From the NCBI GenBank assembly GCA_024734555.1, contig JANPWX010000172.1:1977364-2041363 (forward strand): a stretch of 64,000 nucleotides of DNA, read 5' to 3'. This document shows, piece after piece, positions 50,401 through 63,539 of this stretch. Source of the stretch: Trochalopteron elliotii (lineage: Eukaryota > Chordata > Aves > Passeriformes > Leiothrichidae). Made by a program: the position numbers and the translations under genes. The notes beneath the pieces were generated by a model. That model was not told where the DNA came from, did not search any database, and saw nothing but the letters and a program-made list of their open reading frames with translations. Position 1 is the first letter of the stretch. Each line of letters begins with the position of its first letter.

Positions 50401-50833
50401 TTTTGAAATTGTATCACATGGTTCTATAATTAATTTGGCTCAACTGCGTTGTGATTCCATTTGTTCCTATTAATGTAAAAGCATGTCAGAGCTTACAGAA
50501 AGTTAATCACTGACACTAAGACATAGATGTTACAGAGTTCAGTGCATCATTTCCCTTTTTCTGCTGAATGTGAGTTACTGTGCTAGGAGAACTTTGAATA
50601 ATGCCCCAGATCCCTCATACCTTCAAGCACAGGTGCACATCAGTTTGAATTGGACTATAATGCATGAAATCATTTGTATGTGTTATCATTTGTATGAATT
50701 TGACCCATTCACCCTTTACAAGCTCCAAAGACAGAAAAGCCAGACGGGCAGGGATGCTGGATGGGACCTGCCAGAGTGTGGAGGCACATGTGGATTTTTC
50801 CTCAAGACCCTGAGGCCCCTCCTGGTAAGTCCC
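41467..50833. other. Unannotated intergenic DNA
   Basis: About 9.4 kb without a recognised gene. A relatively GC-rich block at about 42,440-42,680 carries frames on both strands (up to 122 codons) but no known domain. A T/G tract is at 48,249-48,277 and a short (GT)n near 50,027. The last bases before the gap include a strong splice-donor word. Confidence 0.5.
48249..48277. repeat. T-rich low-complexity tract
   Basis: Two T runs separated by GG, the second 17 bases long. Confidence 0.8.
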
Positions 50834-51202
50834 NNNNNNNNNNNNNNNNNNNNNNNNNNNNNNNNNNNNNNNNNNNNNNNNNNNNNNNNNNNNNNNNNNN
50901 NNNNNNNNNNNNNNNNNNNNNNNNNNNNNNNNNNNNNNNNNNNNNNNNNNNNNNNNNNNNNNNNNNNNNNNNNNNNNNNNNNNNNNNNNNNNNNNNNNNN
51001 NNNNNNNNNNNNNNNNNNNNNNNNNNNNNNNNNNNNNNNNNNNNNNNNNNNNNNNNNNNNNNNNNNNNNNNNNNNNNNNNNNNNNNNNNNNNNNNNNNNN
51101 NNNNNNNNNNNNNNNNNNNNNNNNNNNNNNNNNNNNNNNNNNNNNNNNNNNNNNNNNNNNNNNNNNNNNNNNNNNNNNNNNNNNNNNNNNNNNNNNNNNN
51201 NN
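50834..51202. other. Assembly gap (369 N)
   Basis: Unresolved sequence. The left flank from 50,740 is more GC-rich than its surroundings. Open frames that cross the gap are artefacts. Confidence 0.99.
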
Positions 51203-53195
51203 TGTGCAGAGTGGGTGGCAGTGCATGTCATAGCTCTGAGATAGGCACTTAAGAAGTGACATCCCCGTGTTCAACAGGATTCTTTGGAGGAGGGGAGAAT
51301 AGGCAACATCCCTAACCTGGAGTGGACCTTACTCCTAAGATTATGGTTTAAGTGAGCAAGAAAGGAAAGAAATAAAGAAGGTTTCATCCCTGGGAGTATG
51401 GGGACAAGAGCAGTTCTGGGGTTGTTAAGCCTCTCATCTTCACAAGCCTGCTTCTGTCCTCAGCATTTTGGGACAGAGGTTTGCATTTTGGATTTCCTCC
51501 CATGTACAGAGAAGGTTCTTTATAAACACTGTGCTCTTTTCCAGCAGGGACTTCTGCCAGATTCCTGTGCTGTGCTAAAGGCTGGCATAATCTAGGACTG
51601 CAATTCCCAGCAGTCTCTGAATTACTTTTTCGCCTCTGGCAACTGGAGGAAAAGGGGAGGTTAAAGCACTCTGCTTGAGGAGCTGCCACCACTGAGCCTT
51701 ACCAGCATATCTAGTTGCAAAACAGGAATTTCCTCCCTCTGCTGTAACTTCCCCCATGCCTATCCCCCAAAACCACCATTTTTTCTCTGACTCCGTAATT
51801 TAAAAGAAGTTATTACTGAAATTGAGAACATTTGTCCACAAAAGTTCCCTCCTTTCTCTCATTGTTTAACCCCAGCCCCATACTAGGTACTATGGAGAAA
51901 ATTAACTCCATCCCAGCCAAACTCAGTGTATTTGCTTAAAGGACAGAACCAGCCCTGAACAGTGGCAATGTGTTGAATTTTTTTAAAAAAATCTTGTCTG
52001 CAGAGAGAAATGAGATCTGACATCCCCAGAGTAGCATCTTTCGATGTGTAAGTATTGAATGTACTGAAACAATATGCAGGTGACGTGAGGCAATCATGAA
52101 GACTTTTGTTAGTTAATCACTTGGAGATCTCTGGCAGTGAAAAGCAGCAACTCAAACATGCCCTCTTTATTCTAGACAGCTGTTAGCAGTTGCAAAGTCA
52201 CAGAAAATGTTAAAGTCATAGAAGAGGTAATGAAGGCACAAAGACCTAATCTGATTTCCTTCAAGGTTGTTTATGAAGCCAGCACTGTCCCACTTCATAG
52301 AGAGCAGCAGATATTGGTATATCTTGTTGGTACACACAGATGTGGTTCTGCTTATCAGATATATTTAAAATCTAAAAGGACCTAACACTTTCCACAGGGA
52401 CTTAGTATGAAATATTTGCAAGTCCTCCATTGCTAATTTGAAGACGTATTCAAAATGTATGAGAAAATAGTTATAATGATATGGCTAAAAAAGAACAAAA
52501 TCATGGCAACTATTTAATGCTGAATTAAAGTAGAGACTTAGCAAATATCTTTATTTGTCTAATAGAAAAGTTGCACTTTTTTACCTACTGGAAGGTGTCA
52601 TGTCTTTGCTAAATAGCAGATGTCACCAATCTATTCTCCAATAATCATAACTTCAATCACTGTCACTAAAAGATGAGAGATGACTTGTCTCCCAGTAAAA
52701 ATATGACATTGGTAAATAGTGTAAGGGCCCATATTGCTAAAAATTAATTCTTTTACAAAATATATTACAAGGTATCACAACCTCCAGTGGTCAGCACAGA
52801 AGTGTCCTCTTGGTTTGAACTTGCTTGGAGTTCTGCCACATTTCAGGATTCCCCACATTGCTGTGCCACTGATGAACTCTGCCATGGCCCAGGCATCCCC
52901 CAGCTGTCCTTAGGAGGGTGCCAATGCCAAGAGCTGGGGCTGTCCAGGGCTTTCCTGCACCCAAGCCAGGGTGGTGAGATAGGTCCTACCTGTGAGATCC
53001 TGGCCTGCTGCCCCTGGGATGTTCCCATGCTGCTGGACCCCAGGAAGCACCCAGCCCCCTTAGTGCCCTGGCAATTACTGCATGTCAACTGTGAAATTTT
53101 ATTGTTCCACTTGGTTTTATAAACAATAAAAAATAATTACAGCTGGCAAAATGAATAAGCTCAGAGTGTTTTCCAATGCATTATTATGACCTTAC
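51203..53195. other. Unannotated intergenic DNA with a GC-rich block
   Basis: No gene recognised. A GC-rich block at about 52,790-53,080 stands out from AT-rich neighbours. It holds a 111-codon plus-strand frame and an 81-codon minus-strand frame, neither recognisable. Confidence 0.45.
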
Positions 53196-53257
53196 TTGTG
53201 TGTGTCTGTGTCTGTGTCTGTGTCTGTGTCTGTGTCTGTGTCTGTCTGTGTGTGTTT
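53196..53257. repeat. (TGTGTC)n hexamer microsatellite
   Basis: About seven TGTGTC units flanked by short GT runs. The Asp-Thr repeat in the minus-strand frame over it is a translation of the microsatellite. Confidence 0.95.
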
Positions 53258-53769
53258 GCTTCCTGAATTTTCTGATTTACAGTGATTTAAAAAATTTTGC
53301 AGTAATTTTTGGCTACTTCTGCCAATTAGTCTGTTTCTAGAAAATCCATTATAATAAAAAAAGGATGAATAAAGGCAGTCTGGCTTTATCCTAAAAAAGT
53401 GCACAGAATTGAAGGTATCAAAGCAATGGTTGCCTCTGGACGCTCAGGCTCAGCAGTGCTGATGAGGGTGGTAGCAAGAGAGGGTGGGGAGCTGGGAATT
53501 TGCTTCTTCCCTCCTTATCCCAGAACCTGCTAAAGCCCAGGGATCTCCTAACTACCCCATTAGTAAATGAAATATTCTGTTGTCTTGGAAATCAAATGGG
53601 AAACAGAGAATATTTATGACACTGCATAAATAAAGGTGTGGAAACAGGCAGGAAGGTGAACTGGAAGTGTGGACTAGCTCATCTGAAGGTTTTGACTGAG
53701 AAAAGTCTGTAACATTCCTACACCAAAGAATGTTTGTTTTGTTTTGTTACAGTTTCTCATAAGATAGAT

Positions 53770-54060
53770 CATATGATAAAAGGCACAATTAATAAAATTA
53801 CCAGATAACAGGTTACCCCAAGCAGCCTATGAGGATATAGTGGAGATCTTCATGTAAGGATATTGTAGAAACCTAAAGTGCAAACGATTTCAAAAGGGAA
53901 TTGGATGAATTGAAACAGGGCCAAGGGCAGCTGAGAAAGATGATGTTCCAAAAGCAACCTCTGGAAAAGGAAGACCCTGCACTGTGTGTTACCAGAAAGT
54001 GGAAGAGCTCAGCACAGGAAGGATCCTACCCTGATCCTCTCACTCTTTCCATCAGTGCTG
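53770..54060 (+). mobile_element. Ancient CR1/L3-like 3' fragment, plus orientation
   Basis: AACAGGTTACCCCAAGCAGC resembles the CR1 'aacaggttgcccagagaggt' block. GATTTCAAAAGGGAATTGGA, about 80 bases later, resembles the block before the 3' UTR of CR1 and L3 elements. The rest is too decayed to align by eye. Order and spacing are right, so I call it with moderate confidence. Confidence 0.5.
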
Positions 54061-57000
54061 GGAACATGTAGACCTAATGAGTGATCTTTATAGGCTGCAG
54101 CAATCCAAACACTAAATAACAATTCCACACAAATAACAAGTCCACTTACTATTAAAAATAGCAGTGAGAATGTGAACAATGTCTTTCTCTACAGGCCCTG
54201 GAGTGAAATTTCCTTGCAGAAGCTGCTGCAGGAAGCTTCATGTCAAGGCAAGCACTGTGACACCCTGGTGACAGTTATAAGCAAAGCCTCTGAAATCCAT
54301 TGACTTTGGGAGTAATGCTGAAGATATTCCAACCCTCCTCTGTGACATATGTTTCCTCTATCACCAAAGATCTCTTTCTTTTCCTTTTGTATGTGAATTT
54401 TTATAGGAATTGTAAGTTGTTTCTTAGACATATGGAATGCTTGAGTCAGTCTTTTCATTTTCTTTAACAGGAAAATAGGATTTGTTGGATTTTTCAGGAA
54501 GAAGGAGGAAGATTTTTGATAGCTCCTCCATATCTTCTGTATTGCTGATTTAAAGGTTCAGAATCACACAATAAAAGATCAGTAAAATCCATTCTTAGAC
54601 AAGAAGCGCATTTCTGGCACTAGTTGTAAGGACAGTTGTTTAGATTTTTTTTTATTGTATTACAGAAATCTGCATAATACCATACAAATATGCAGTTTAT
54701 AAATAGACATGTTTGGGTGAGTGTCTTTACTCCTCATTTGTCCAGGGCATATGGACTAGTGTGATGATAAACGCAGTACATGCACATTCAGGATCTCTGG
54801 TTAGGCTAAATGTTTGCCTGATTCAGCATAGCATGCTTTAATAATATAATTCAATTTTTCCTCATTTTTTAATGTTATTTCAGCCCGTTAACATAATTTG
54901 GTGAGCTATTATAGTTGTTACAGCTGCTAGTTTTGCCCTTAATACTGATTTCACTTATGACCTCAGTCAGAACTAGATTTAAAGTTTGAGATGATGTAAG
55001 TGAATAAGGATTATTAGATTTATTCATACAGCAATTTAAATAAGAAACTGCCTGGCTTAGAATAAACGGTAAATGAAAAATGCATGTGATTTATAGACCT
55101 GTCCACTTTAAAGATTTATACACAGAGTGGGATGATTAAGTAAGAGACAGACCTGATTACATGAAATATATAATTTCTGTAATGCAATATTGGAAGCAAG
55201 CTGCTAAACAGCAGCAGCATAACAATGATTGCCCCAACAGCTTTTATTACAGTATTACTGTGCAGCTGGTATGCAGTCATGTAAACACAAGCAGCAGGCT
55301 TATGACCATTTCTTTTCCTTGACAACTGGTAGATGTTGTTATGTTCCCATGAAAAGCATCTTCCCCTCTCAGAGACTGCAGTTCCATCTCCTGGAAGCAG
55401 GCTGTGGGACTGGAGTTGCCTCCAGGCTTTGTCTATCCCTCCCATCCAAGAGCACCATTTTCTGTGTCTCTCTGCTTTCCTACAAATGTGTGTACAGGCA
55501 CTCCCAAGGCTGCATGCCAAGATCATGATTAAACTCTTGATTAAACTCTTCTGTATCTGAAATAGGTGGAGATTTCTGAGGTTTGGCAGAAGAAATTGTG
55601 CCTCTCCGTCAGAACCTGAGAAGGTCCAGATGCATCATCACAGAAAAAACAGGACTGGAAAAAAATGCTCTCATTTTTCTACAACTTAACAGAAAGAGAA
55701 AGCTTTTCCTTTGCTCTCCATCAAGCTTGAAAAGCAAAATACTAAATACATTTTCTTTCATTGGTTTTAAGGGTGAGAGAAGATGTTGTAACTATTTAGC
55801 CTTTCTACCACAATATAAGGCAAGCCATGGACCTCCATTCAGCAAGCCCAGCTGTCTTCCCCTTTAGCTGAGAACTTGGTGAAGCCCTCAGTCTCACCAC
55901 TGCTGCAGTAAAAGAATAACACCAGTGAGGTCTGAGCATTGCTACAACATGTGTTGTGCCTCCTAAGGCACTATCTTTGCACACAAGAATAAAAGAGCAA
56001 CAGGGTCTGTGGTTATTGTGGCATTTTTGTGTGTTTGCATATTTTCTCCATGTGGAGAATTGAAGACTGCATGGGGAAAACGGATGCATTGTGTACAGAG
56101 ATATTAGGCTATGCTGTTCTATATGAATTAAGACAGTTTTTAGAAGAAAGCTTAATAAGTGTGTTTCAAACCAGGGGGTCCTCCATAACATAATTTGCAG
56201 AGAGTGAATTGACCCAGAAAATTTTAATCTAAATCCCAATCTGATTTGTATAAAGTAATTTAATTTCCTCCCTAGTAGTTATATCGATTTTATCAATTAT
56301 ATCAATTAAATTGTCAAGCAGATTTATTGACCAGTCATCTACAAGACACTTTCTTTGATGTACTATTCTGGTGTCATCAGCTGGTCATGAGCATCTAGCC
56401 TTAGTATTTTGGTGTCATTATGTGCAGCTCAAAAGAGAAGGTCCTATTAAATAAGTGTTGTGAACCAAATATTTAAATGAGGATGGAAAGCTCCTTGTTT
56501 TGAACACAAACAAAAAAAATTGCAGACACATAATTACAGGTAATGGCAGATGCAATCCATTTAGATGCTTAGCCATCCTACATGGAAGCCACACATTTGA
56601 TTTCTGACCTCTGAGCTGCACCTCAGTTAGAGATCTCATGGCTAATAGCTATTATCTAAATGTAATAATTCTTGCAAAAAATGCATATCCAGTAAGTTTC
56701 AAACAGAAAAACTGAGGCATAAAATTAAAGCTTGGTTTTGAAATTGACAACTCATGCTTTGCAGTATGTTGCATTTTCTCTATTGCCTGAGTTCTAGACA
56801 AGGGGCAAAACTTTGTTCCTATTCATCCTGAAAAAGTCTGTTATTAAAATAAATTTTACTTTGTCAGAACAGATTACTATAATCAGACTTCTTGCTTCCA
56901 TTGAGTGAGTCACAGTGTCACTTCTTTGTGACCTTTTCTTAAGTTTCTTCTACAAGTTTGCCAAATGAGAATACTACTAGAAAAAGAGTCAAGAAGTTAC

Positions 57001-59073
57001 AGACCTTTGTAGTCAAGGCAAAACCAGAATTTGTAGTTGATAATCAAGGGAGGTTGCTGTGGAGCATATTCAAAAGTCTAAAGACAAAAGTAAATGCAAG
57101 TAATAAACCTGACACCCTCTGGAGTGCTTTGGTGCCTATTTAGTCACAAGACTTGCACACCCCTCCTGTTAGGGGTTCAGAGAATATACACCATAGTCTG
57201 CAGCATGTTTGGTTCCTATAATATTATAGAACTGAGGGGGTTTTTAGAAACTAGACAGTCAGCATGAGTAAGAGAAGGCAGACTTCCCCTCCATCAATGA
57301 AACTAAGTCCTGTGGTGTCAGTTGCAGGGAACCCCAAATCTGGTGTTTGGTATTATGTCCCATTATAACTAAACTTAAGCTTTTACTTTTCACCGTTGGC
57401 ATAGGAAGTCCAAATTTTGGTTCAAGTCACTGCTTGAACTCTAGTCTTAAAACATTTGGAGGAGTTTGCAAAAATCAATAGATAGTGTGAGGTGGCAAAC
57501 AGAGCTGATATGTGAAAGATGCATATTTTTGGAAAGAAAATAACTTGCTGAAGCATTGGAGAGCTACTAGGACTATTCCAGGAACACTTGGCTACATGCC
57601 TTATCTCATTTTTTTTTTTGTTAAGCCTGACTGTGAGTGCATACTTTAGCCAACAGCTCTGTATCACTCTAGTGAATGATGTCATGAAAGATATTTCATT
57701 ATGAATACAAAAGAAAAATAACAGCTATGTCAGTGCCAAGCTCAGTCTTGAGAAGTTACCTTCAGGGCAGCACTCCAGGGAAGGATCTTCACACACCTTA
57801 GAGGGGTATGCTAGATGTCCTCACCATGAAAATGTGGAACTGGCTTCTTATAGAATAAAATTACTGTCATTCATATGCATTATTAGATAATGTGTTGTCA
57901 GGTTTATTCAGCAAAATATGCTTTGTTGCTGGAAAGGTGTTATGAGTTCTTTGGTTTCTTCTGCTTGACACTTCTGACTCTCACTTCCGTATCACGGCCT
58001 GCACAGCCTTGCTGATGCCAGCCTCAGTCCGGAAGCACCTGGCTTTCATATCCTCTAAAAACAGCAGACCCTTTGCTCAACCTTATCAGTGATCAGCAGA
58101 CCCTCCTTGCTCAATCCATCACTGCTAAGCTGTAAATGTGACAAAGTTCAAGCTGCTGTATCCCTGCTTAGGCAGAGCACCTTGCTACAGAATCTTGGGG
58201 AACCATTTTCTGCTACAGCAATTTCATAGTTTGGGTTTGACTTCTGCTCTCCAGTGCTTAACCTAGCTGTAATTACCCAGGACTGTGATTTAAGGGGACA
58301 GTATCTCATTCCTTATTATTATTTTAAATAATACATAAAAATGTTTAATTTAAAATTTACATACTGGTACCATCTAAGCAACTCAAGGAGCAGGTATGAT
58401 ATAGAAGAAAGAATCATTAAATGAACTCATTCATCAGGCAGGTCAGCATCTGACACCAAGGAGGGAGCAAAACAAGGTCAGGAGGAAAGTCCTTGCAAGA
58501 CCCTATTGCAGAAAATGACTGATGGATCTCATTTGGTCCTGAAAAAAGTGATGGGAAGGATATGAGTTGGCAGCAATATCCATCTCCTTCTCTGCCAGCT
58601 CCTTTTGGCCACTGACATTGGTGATGCTGCTCTGTGAGCTGTGCAGCCAGCAGCACCTCGGTGGGTTACCCAGCAGGTGGCTGTACTCCCTGCACCAGCC
58701 CACAAACCCATGAGGGATGGTTTCTTTCTTCATTGCCTTCTGTGAAGAGCTGTGCCATCAGTGAATTTTAAAACAGGACCTACCAGGTGACCAAATGGAA
58801 GCTCTGTGTTTGAAATGATGTCAAGTTTTCACTAACATTTCCTTTCTTTGAAGAATTTAAAGAAGGCAAAGGATTTTTAGAATGGTTGAGAAAGTGGTGG
58901 TTCTAATTTGATTATGGGATTTAAAGTCAATTCTATACTTAGATTAAGTATTAATTCTATTTACTCTATTAATTCCATTTATTCCATTCTATTAAATCTG
59001 TGTGTTCAATAGACAGAAGAAAGTGGTTCAGCCAACATGGAATTTGCACATAAATGCAGGTAGCAGTTTCCAC
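54061..59073. other. Unannotated intergenic DNA
   Basis: About 5 kb of mostly AT-rich unique sequence. It includes a 12-bp word (GATTAAACTCTT) repeated in tandem near 55,525-55,548 and a 32-bp tandem duplication at 58,062. Long frames at 55,116-55,528 lie opposite each other and have no recognisable domain. Confidence 0.5.
58062..58127. repeat. About 32-bp tandem duplication
   Basis: Two diverged copies, each starting CAGCAGACCCT and sharing TTGCTCAA and CATCA-like ends, at 58,062-58,093 and 58,094-58,127. Confidence 0.65.
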
Positions 59074-59121
59074 ACTAGCAGAACTTGTCACTAGCAGAAC
59101 TCATCACTAGCAGAACCTGTG
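59074..59121. repeat. Three-copy 16-bp minisatellite
   Basis: Three adjacent 16-bp units beginning ACTAGCAGAAC, with variable last bases (TTGTC, TCATC, CTGTG). Confidence 0.9.
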
Positions 59122-61836
59122 TTCTTTGTTGGTTCTTCAAATATTATTGTTATTGTTACTGTTACCATCCCTGTTGGCATTTTAGTAACAGCAACCATAT
59201 AAAGGGATTTAAAATAAATATAGGATGCAAGACCCCAGCAGATAGAAGAGATTTCAGCTTTTTATTTAGGCATGCATAACTGGTGCCTTTTAACCTGCTC
59301 CTCACCTGGAGAATCGGTGCAAAAGATGTTTTGCAAAAGGTTTTCAATTTGGCAATAATGAACCATTTTGTGTAAGTCATCCCAACTGTAAAGGATGCCA
59401 TGGGAGAACACAAGCAGGTACCTGAAAGAGATGCTATACTGATGCTGAAAATGTAATTTAAAAACAAAACAAAACAAAAAAGCCGAAACAAAAGAAACAA
59501 ATAAACAAAAAAACCCACAACAACAAACCACACAAAAATACACAGGGTGGGGGAAAAAAAATCAACAGAATAAAGAGATGCTACTCAAATGGTGCAATGG
59601 TGCCCAGGTAAACACAGTGTTAGCAATGCCTCTGTTTGCAATCAGTTTCCAAGAGAAAAGGCATTATGAGACACATCCACCTTCAACATGCATTTGGTCC
59701 AACCAAGGTGAAGATGCAGCCTCTAGAACGGTAGAGGCTGTTGTAGTAACACAGATAATATGACATTTACTACCTTTTTCACTCTTTCTCTGAAAGAATC
59801 TCCAAGCCAAATAGGCTGTATACAGCGCATTGTTGACACAAAGTCATCCACTACAAGAGAATCATAGAATCATACATATTTAAGATATCAAAAAGGAAAA
59901 GACAGCAATAAGAGATTTAGGAATATTTAAATGTTTTGAAGACAGTGTTACAAAATATGTAAGCACCAAATGGCACTGAAGTGCCAGGCAATTATCAATA
60001 GCATAAAGGGAGCTTGACTAAGAAAATCCAGAGCTGAAATCTTTTCTTCCAGGCATTACAAAATATTTTCTGCTAGGTGTGGATCCCTAAATCTTCCTAA
60101 ATCATAAGAATAAATCTTTTGACCTGCTGTAGGCCTCAGCTAAATAGAAACGTCCATGTTCCTGTTGAAATCTCCAGTCTAACTCCTAAAATTGCTAAAT
60201 CTTTTAAGACTGAGGTAAACTGCAGAGATACTTCTCTGAACTCTTTATGTTCCAGCAAATCCTCATGAGTCAAAACATGTTTGGCATTTAGCCATGAACT
60301 CCATTGCTGGCTGGATGCTATCTTTCCAAATGCTGTGGCTGCAAAATGCAATGCAATCTCCCCTTTCACCTTGCACTATCTTTCCTTTCTATCCTAAGTT
60401 ACCACAGTCTCAGTGACAAATTGTTCCTGGCATACAACTGCATCAATTAGGAAAAATAAACCAAATATAAAAACATCTTGAAAGCATCCAGTGTTCTGTC
60501 TCTGCTGTTTTTCTCTACTTTGGTAGTTAGTGGCCAGAAGTAGAACAGTGCTTCAGGCTCTTAAGAGTTAAGGCATTGACTGCCTCCAAAAAGTCAGGAC
60601 CTCTTATCACACCATATATCCTTGGATTCTACAGATGCCACTACTATGAAGTGACAGCTTCATCTGAAAATGAAATAGAAATGTAGTTCTTTCTTCTGAC
60701 AAGTGCTAACCAAGTTTAGTACATGATGACTTCTGTCCTCTTCCCAAACAAAGCCAACATATTCCTGCCACATACATCAAATTATTTTATTTTCTGCATT
60801 TCACTATATTTTGTGCTGCTTGAGATTGTTTAAAGGATTTCCTTCTTGGATTTTTTTAAATTCCATCTTCCTTTCCTTAGCTTTCAGCTAGTGTCCCTAC
60901 TGGGTTTTTTGTTGTTGCCTTTTGGCTTTCATGTTTGGTTCTCTTTATGATATGGATCAATCACTTCTTACTTACCATTCCCTCCAGGAAGAAGTCAAGT
61001 GTTCCTCAGGTTACAACTGTTATTTCCACTACAGCCTTGTACTCCAAATGTGTTTCTGTGCATGAGTGCTGTCTTCTCGTCTGGCACATGCCATTGTGAC
61101 CGTGCTGGCAGGAGGAATTCCTGCTGAGCTGCAGCCTCAGCTGGTCCCCAACTACTGTGTGAAGAAGGAATAAAGCATTAAGGCACAGATTCACAAAAAG
61201 CCCATCTATACAGGGCTGCCACCAACTCTTCAGGTATTGAGATCAGCTGATGTAACAAAAAGATGCCACAGAGGAACAAAGAGTGAATTTCCCAGAGTTA
61301 AGGCTACTGAGACAGGACAAATGGCCTTCCTTGTGGAGGATGGAGAGGGAGCTGGATCATATCCAGGCACATCTTAAAAAAGGCAATGTTGAATGTTGGA
61401 TGTCTGCTATGTTTTGAACTGTATGTCAACGAGGGAAAGTGATACCTCCCATGGTTTTGAAAGGAATTGACATTTATTTTATGTTCTCCAGATGGTTCAG
61501 AGATAAAGCACTAAGTAGGTGGATGGTATGGGTCAAAAGAGAAAACCAGGACCCATCTCTTTCTGTGAGAGACTGCTGTGCATGGGCAGAGTGCCAGCAT
61601 GGGGGGCAGCTTGGGCAAGCATTTGGGGGAGAGTTGGCAGCTTGAATCTAGGGGATAGATTGTGAAAAGGAAGTGAGTTTCAGCTTCATACCACTTCCTG
61701 TCACACACTTAACTATCTAAATCTGTGAATGAGTGGCTCAATATCCAGGGGACAAAGCCTTTTACTTTTTACTCTTGCATTATCTAGACCTTAAAGTCTT
61801 TCTGTGTTGAGGCATAACTGATCTTCCACCCCTGAG
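59122..61836. other. Unannotated intergenic DNA
   Basis: No gene recognised. An A-rich tract is at 59,458-59,543. The words AGAATCATAGAATCATA at about 59,859-59,876 look like an isolated reversed CR1 tail, but the following bases do not continue as CR1. Open frames are at most 123 codons, and the longest (59,162-59,533, minus) is driven by the T-rich strand of the A-rich tract. Confidence 0.5.
59458..59543. repeat. A-rich (CAAAA)n-like region
   Basis: About 85 bases of A runs separated mostly by single or double C. It is low-complexity DNA. Confidence 0.8.
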
Positions 61837-61864
61837 GATGGATGGATGGATGGATGGATAGATG

Positions 61865-61938
<74 letters not shown>

Positions 61939-61942
61939 CAGA
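61837..61942. repeat. Compound (GATG)n/(GATA)n microsatellite
   Basis: Several GATG units pass through mixed GATA/GATG units into about 17-18 nearly perfect GATA units, then GACAGATT. The Ser-Ile-Tyr-Leu repeat frame on the minus strand is its translation. Confidence 0.97.
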
Positions 61943-62384
61943 TTTAAATCTCTGTCTGCTTATATCCCTTGCAAGGAGGTATAATGAGAGACAAGACATG
62001 AAAACATGTGCGTTACAGACCTGCTTAGGAGGACTTCATGAATCACTCTCCCATGATCCCATGATCTGTGTCCAGCTCTATAAGCCATGGCCTCAGCAGC
62101 ACTAATGCAGCTATTTCAGAGCCCTTCCAAAGGATTTGCAGTAAGAGGATAGCAAGATACATGATTCAGCCCGATATTTATACAGTGATTTCACTGGCAT
62201 TGTATCTGTACATCTGACATAAAAGAGAGCTGGTTTGAGTGTGTGAAAGTGACAAAATGTGATGTGTAGAAAATGGATTCCAGGTCCATGCTCAGCTTGT
62301 GTCTTTTGACTCAGAAAATGCCAGACCTGGCCACTGCAGATTCATTCACCTTTTCTCCTTACTGCCCATACAAACACATGTAAT

Positions 62385-62429
<45 letters not shown>

Positions 62430-63539
62430 AAAGCACAGAGCAAAAATTTGACCAAAATTAGCAAAGAGGGTTTTTTTTCTATTTGTTTTATAGCTAACAC
62501 TGTTAGGACTGATAACTGAAACCACTTGTGCATAGATTTGTAATATATTGGTTAAACCCTGTTCCAGTTGTAGAATCTCCTGTGAGACAAAAAGTATGAA
62601 AGTGGAACTAGAACAGGGGCATCTGTTAGGGAAGCTATAAAACTGCTGCTACTTGCTCACAGTCAGGGTGACAAACTTAATGTCATGATGAGAAATCAGT
62701 TGGGTAATAAAGTAGGAAAATTATTACAGTCTAAAGCTAGGCAACAAATTCTTGGCATTTGTATGTTTGTGATTGACAGTACCTGTCTGCTCTAAGGGTG
62801 CAAACTTAACACTTGCATTAGTTGCTGCAAGAATTTCTATTCCAGCACTTGCCTTCTGCCGTAAATGCTCTGATAGCAAAGAGCCTGTCCCTCCTTTTCA
62901 ACACTGGGGTGAAGCACAAAGACACAATGGGGACCAATGCATTGGTCTAGCACGGCAGAATCAACACCAAGTAGTTGAGCAACATACTTATTAAAGCTGA
63001 TGTTAATGCCTCCCTGAGAGAAGAGTATCTAAACAGGTTACCTTGATTAAAGGCATGTTTCATGAGAAGTAGGTTTATATATTGAAAAAATCCAGAATTA
63101 TGTATGAAATGTCATATGCGAGCAACTTTGCTAATGTGTTATTAAAGAAAATTAATTGTCAAATATCAGAATTTAGCATAAGGAAGAAAAATCCCAGCTA
63201 CTATTTACTAGATTCCCTAAATGTTAGACTGAGCACTTGAAACCACTGAAAGATTTCTCTGGAATTAATGACTACAGATGCACTTAGGAGGCTGTAAACA
63301 GCTGGGATGTGATCACCTGCAGCTCCATACATGAACACTCTTAGTTCTCTAGGAATTCATACCAGGAGTCTTGTAAAACCATTGTGGCACTTACCTGGGC
63401 TATGTGTCCAGCTTTCCTGTATGCAGAGACAAGTGCAAGGGACCACATGCCAAAGGGATCAACTTCCAATTCCATTTGAGTAACTCAGGAAAAACACTGA
63501 GGAGTTACAGCATTGCAAACTGAGGTAAAGAAGGAGAAG
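61943..63539. other. Unannotated intergenic DNA
   Basis: No gene recognised. It contains the 40-nt poly-T at 62,388. Otherwise it is AT-rich unique sequence. Confidence 0.5.
62388..62427. repeat. Poly-T tract (40 nt)
   Basis: Forty uninterrupted Ts, equivalent to poly-A on the minus strand. I searched the neighbouring sequence by eye for a minus-strand retrocopy that could own it and recognised none. Confidence 0.9.

Noticed and set aside
50570..51274. Four long frames of 163-224 codons
   Set aside because: Their length comes from the 369-base gap; only the short resolved ends carry information.
53196..53257. CRISPR-like or other regular repeat array, also at 61,837 and 59,074
   Set aside because: These are ordinary micro- and minisatellites without unique spacers, in a vertebrate genome.
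59859..59876. Another CR1 insertion (AGAATCATAGAATCATA)
   Set aside because: Only the tail-like octamers are present; the following sequence does not continue as CR1.
62388..62427. Poly-A tail of a minus-strand processed pseudogene
   Set aside because: No recognisable gene body lies beside it; it may be simple slippage.
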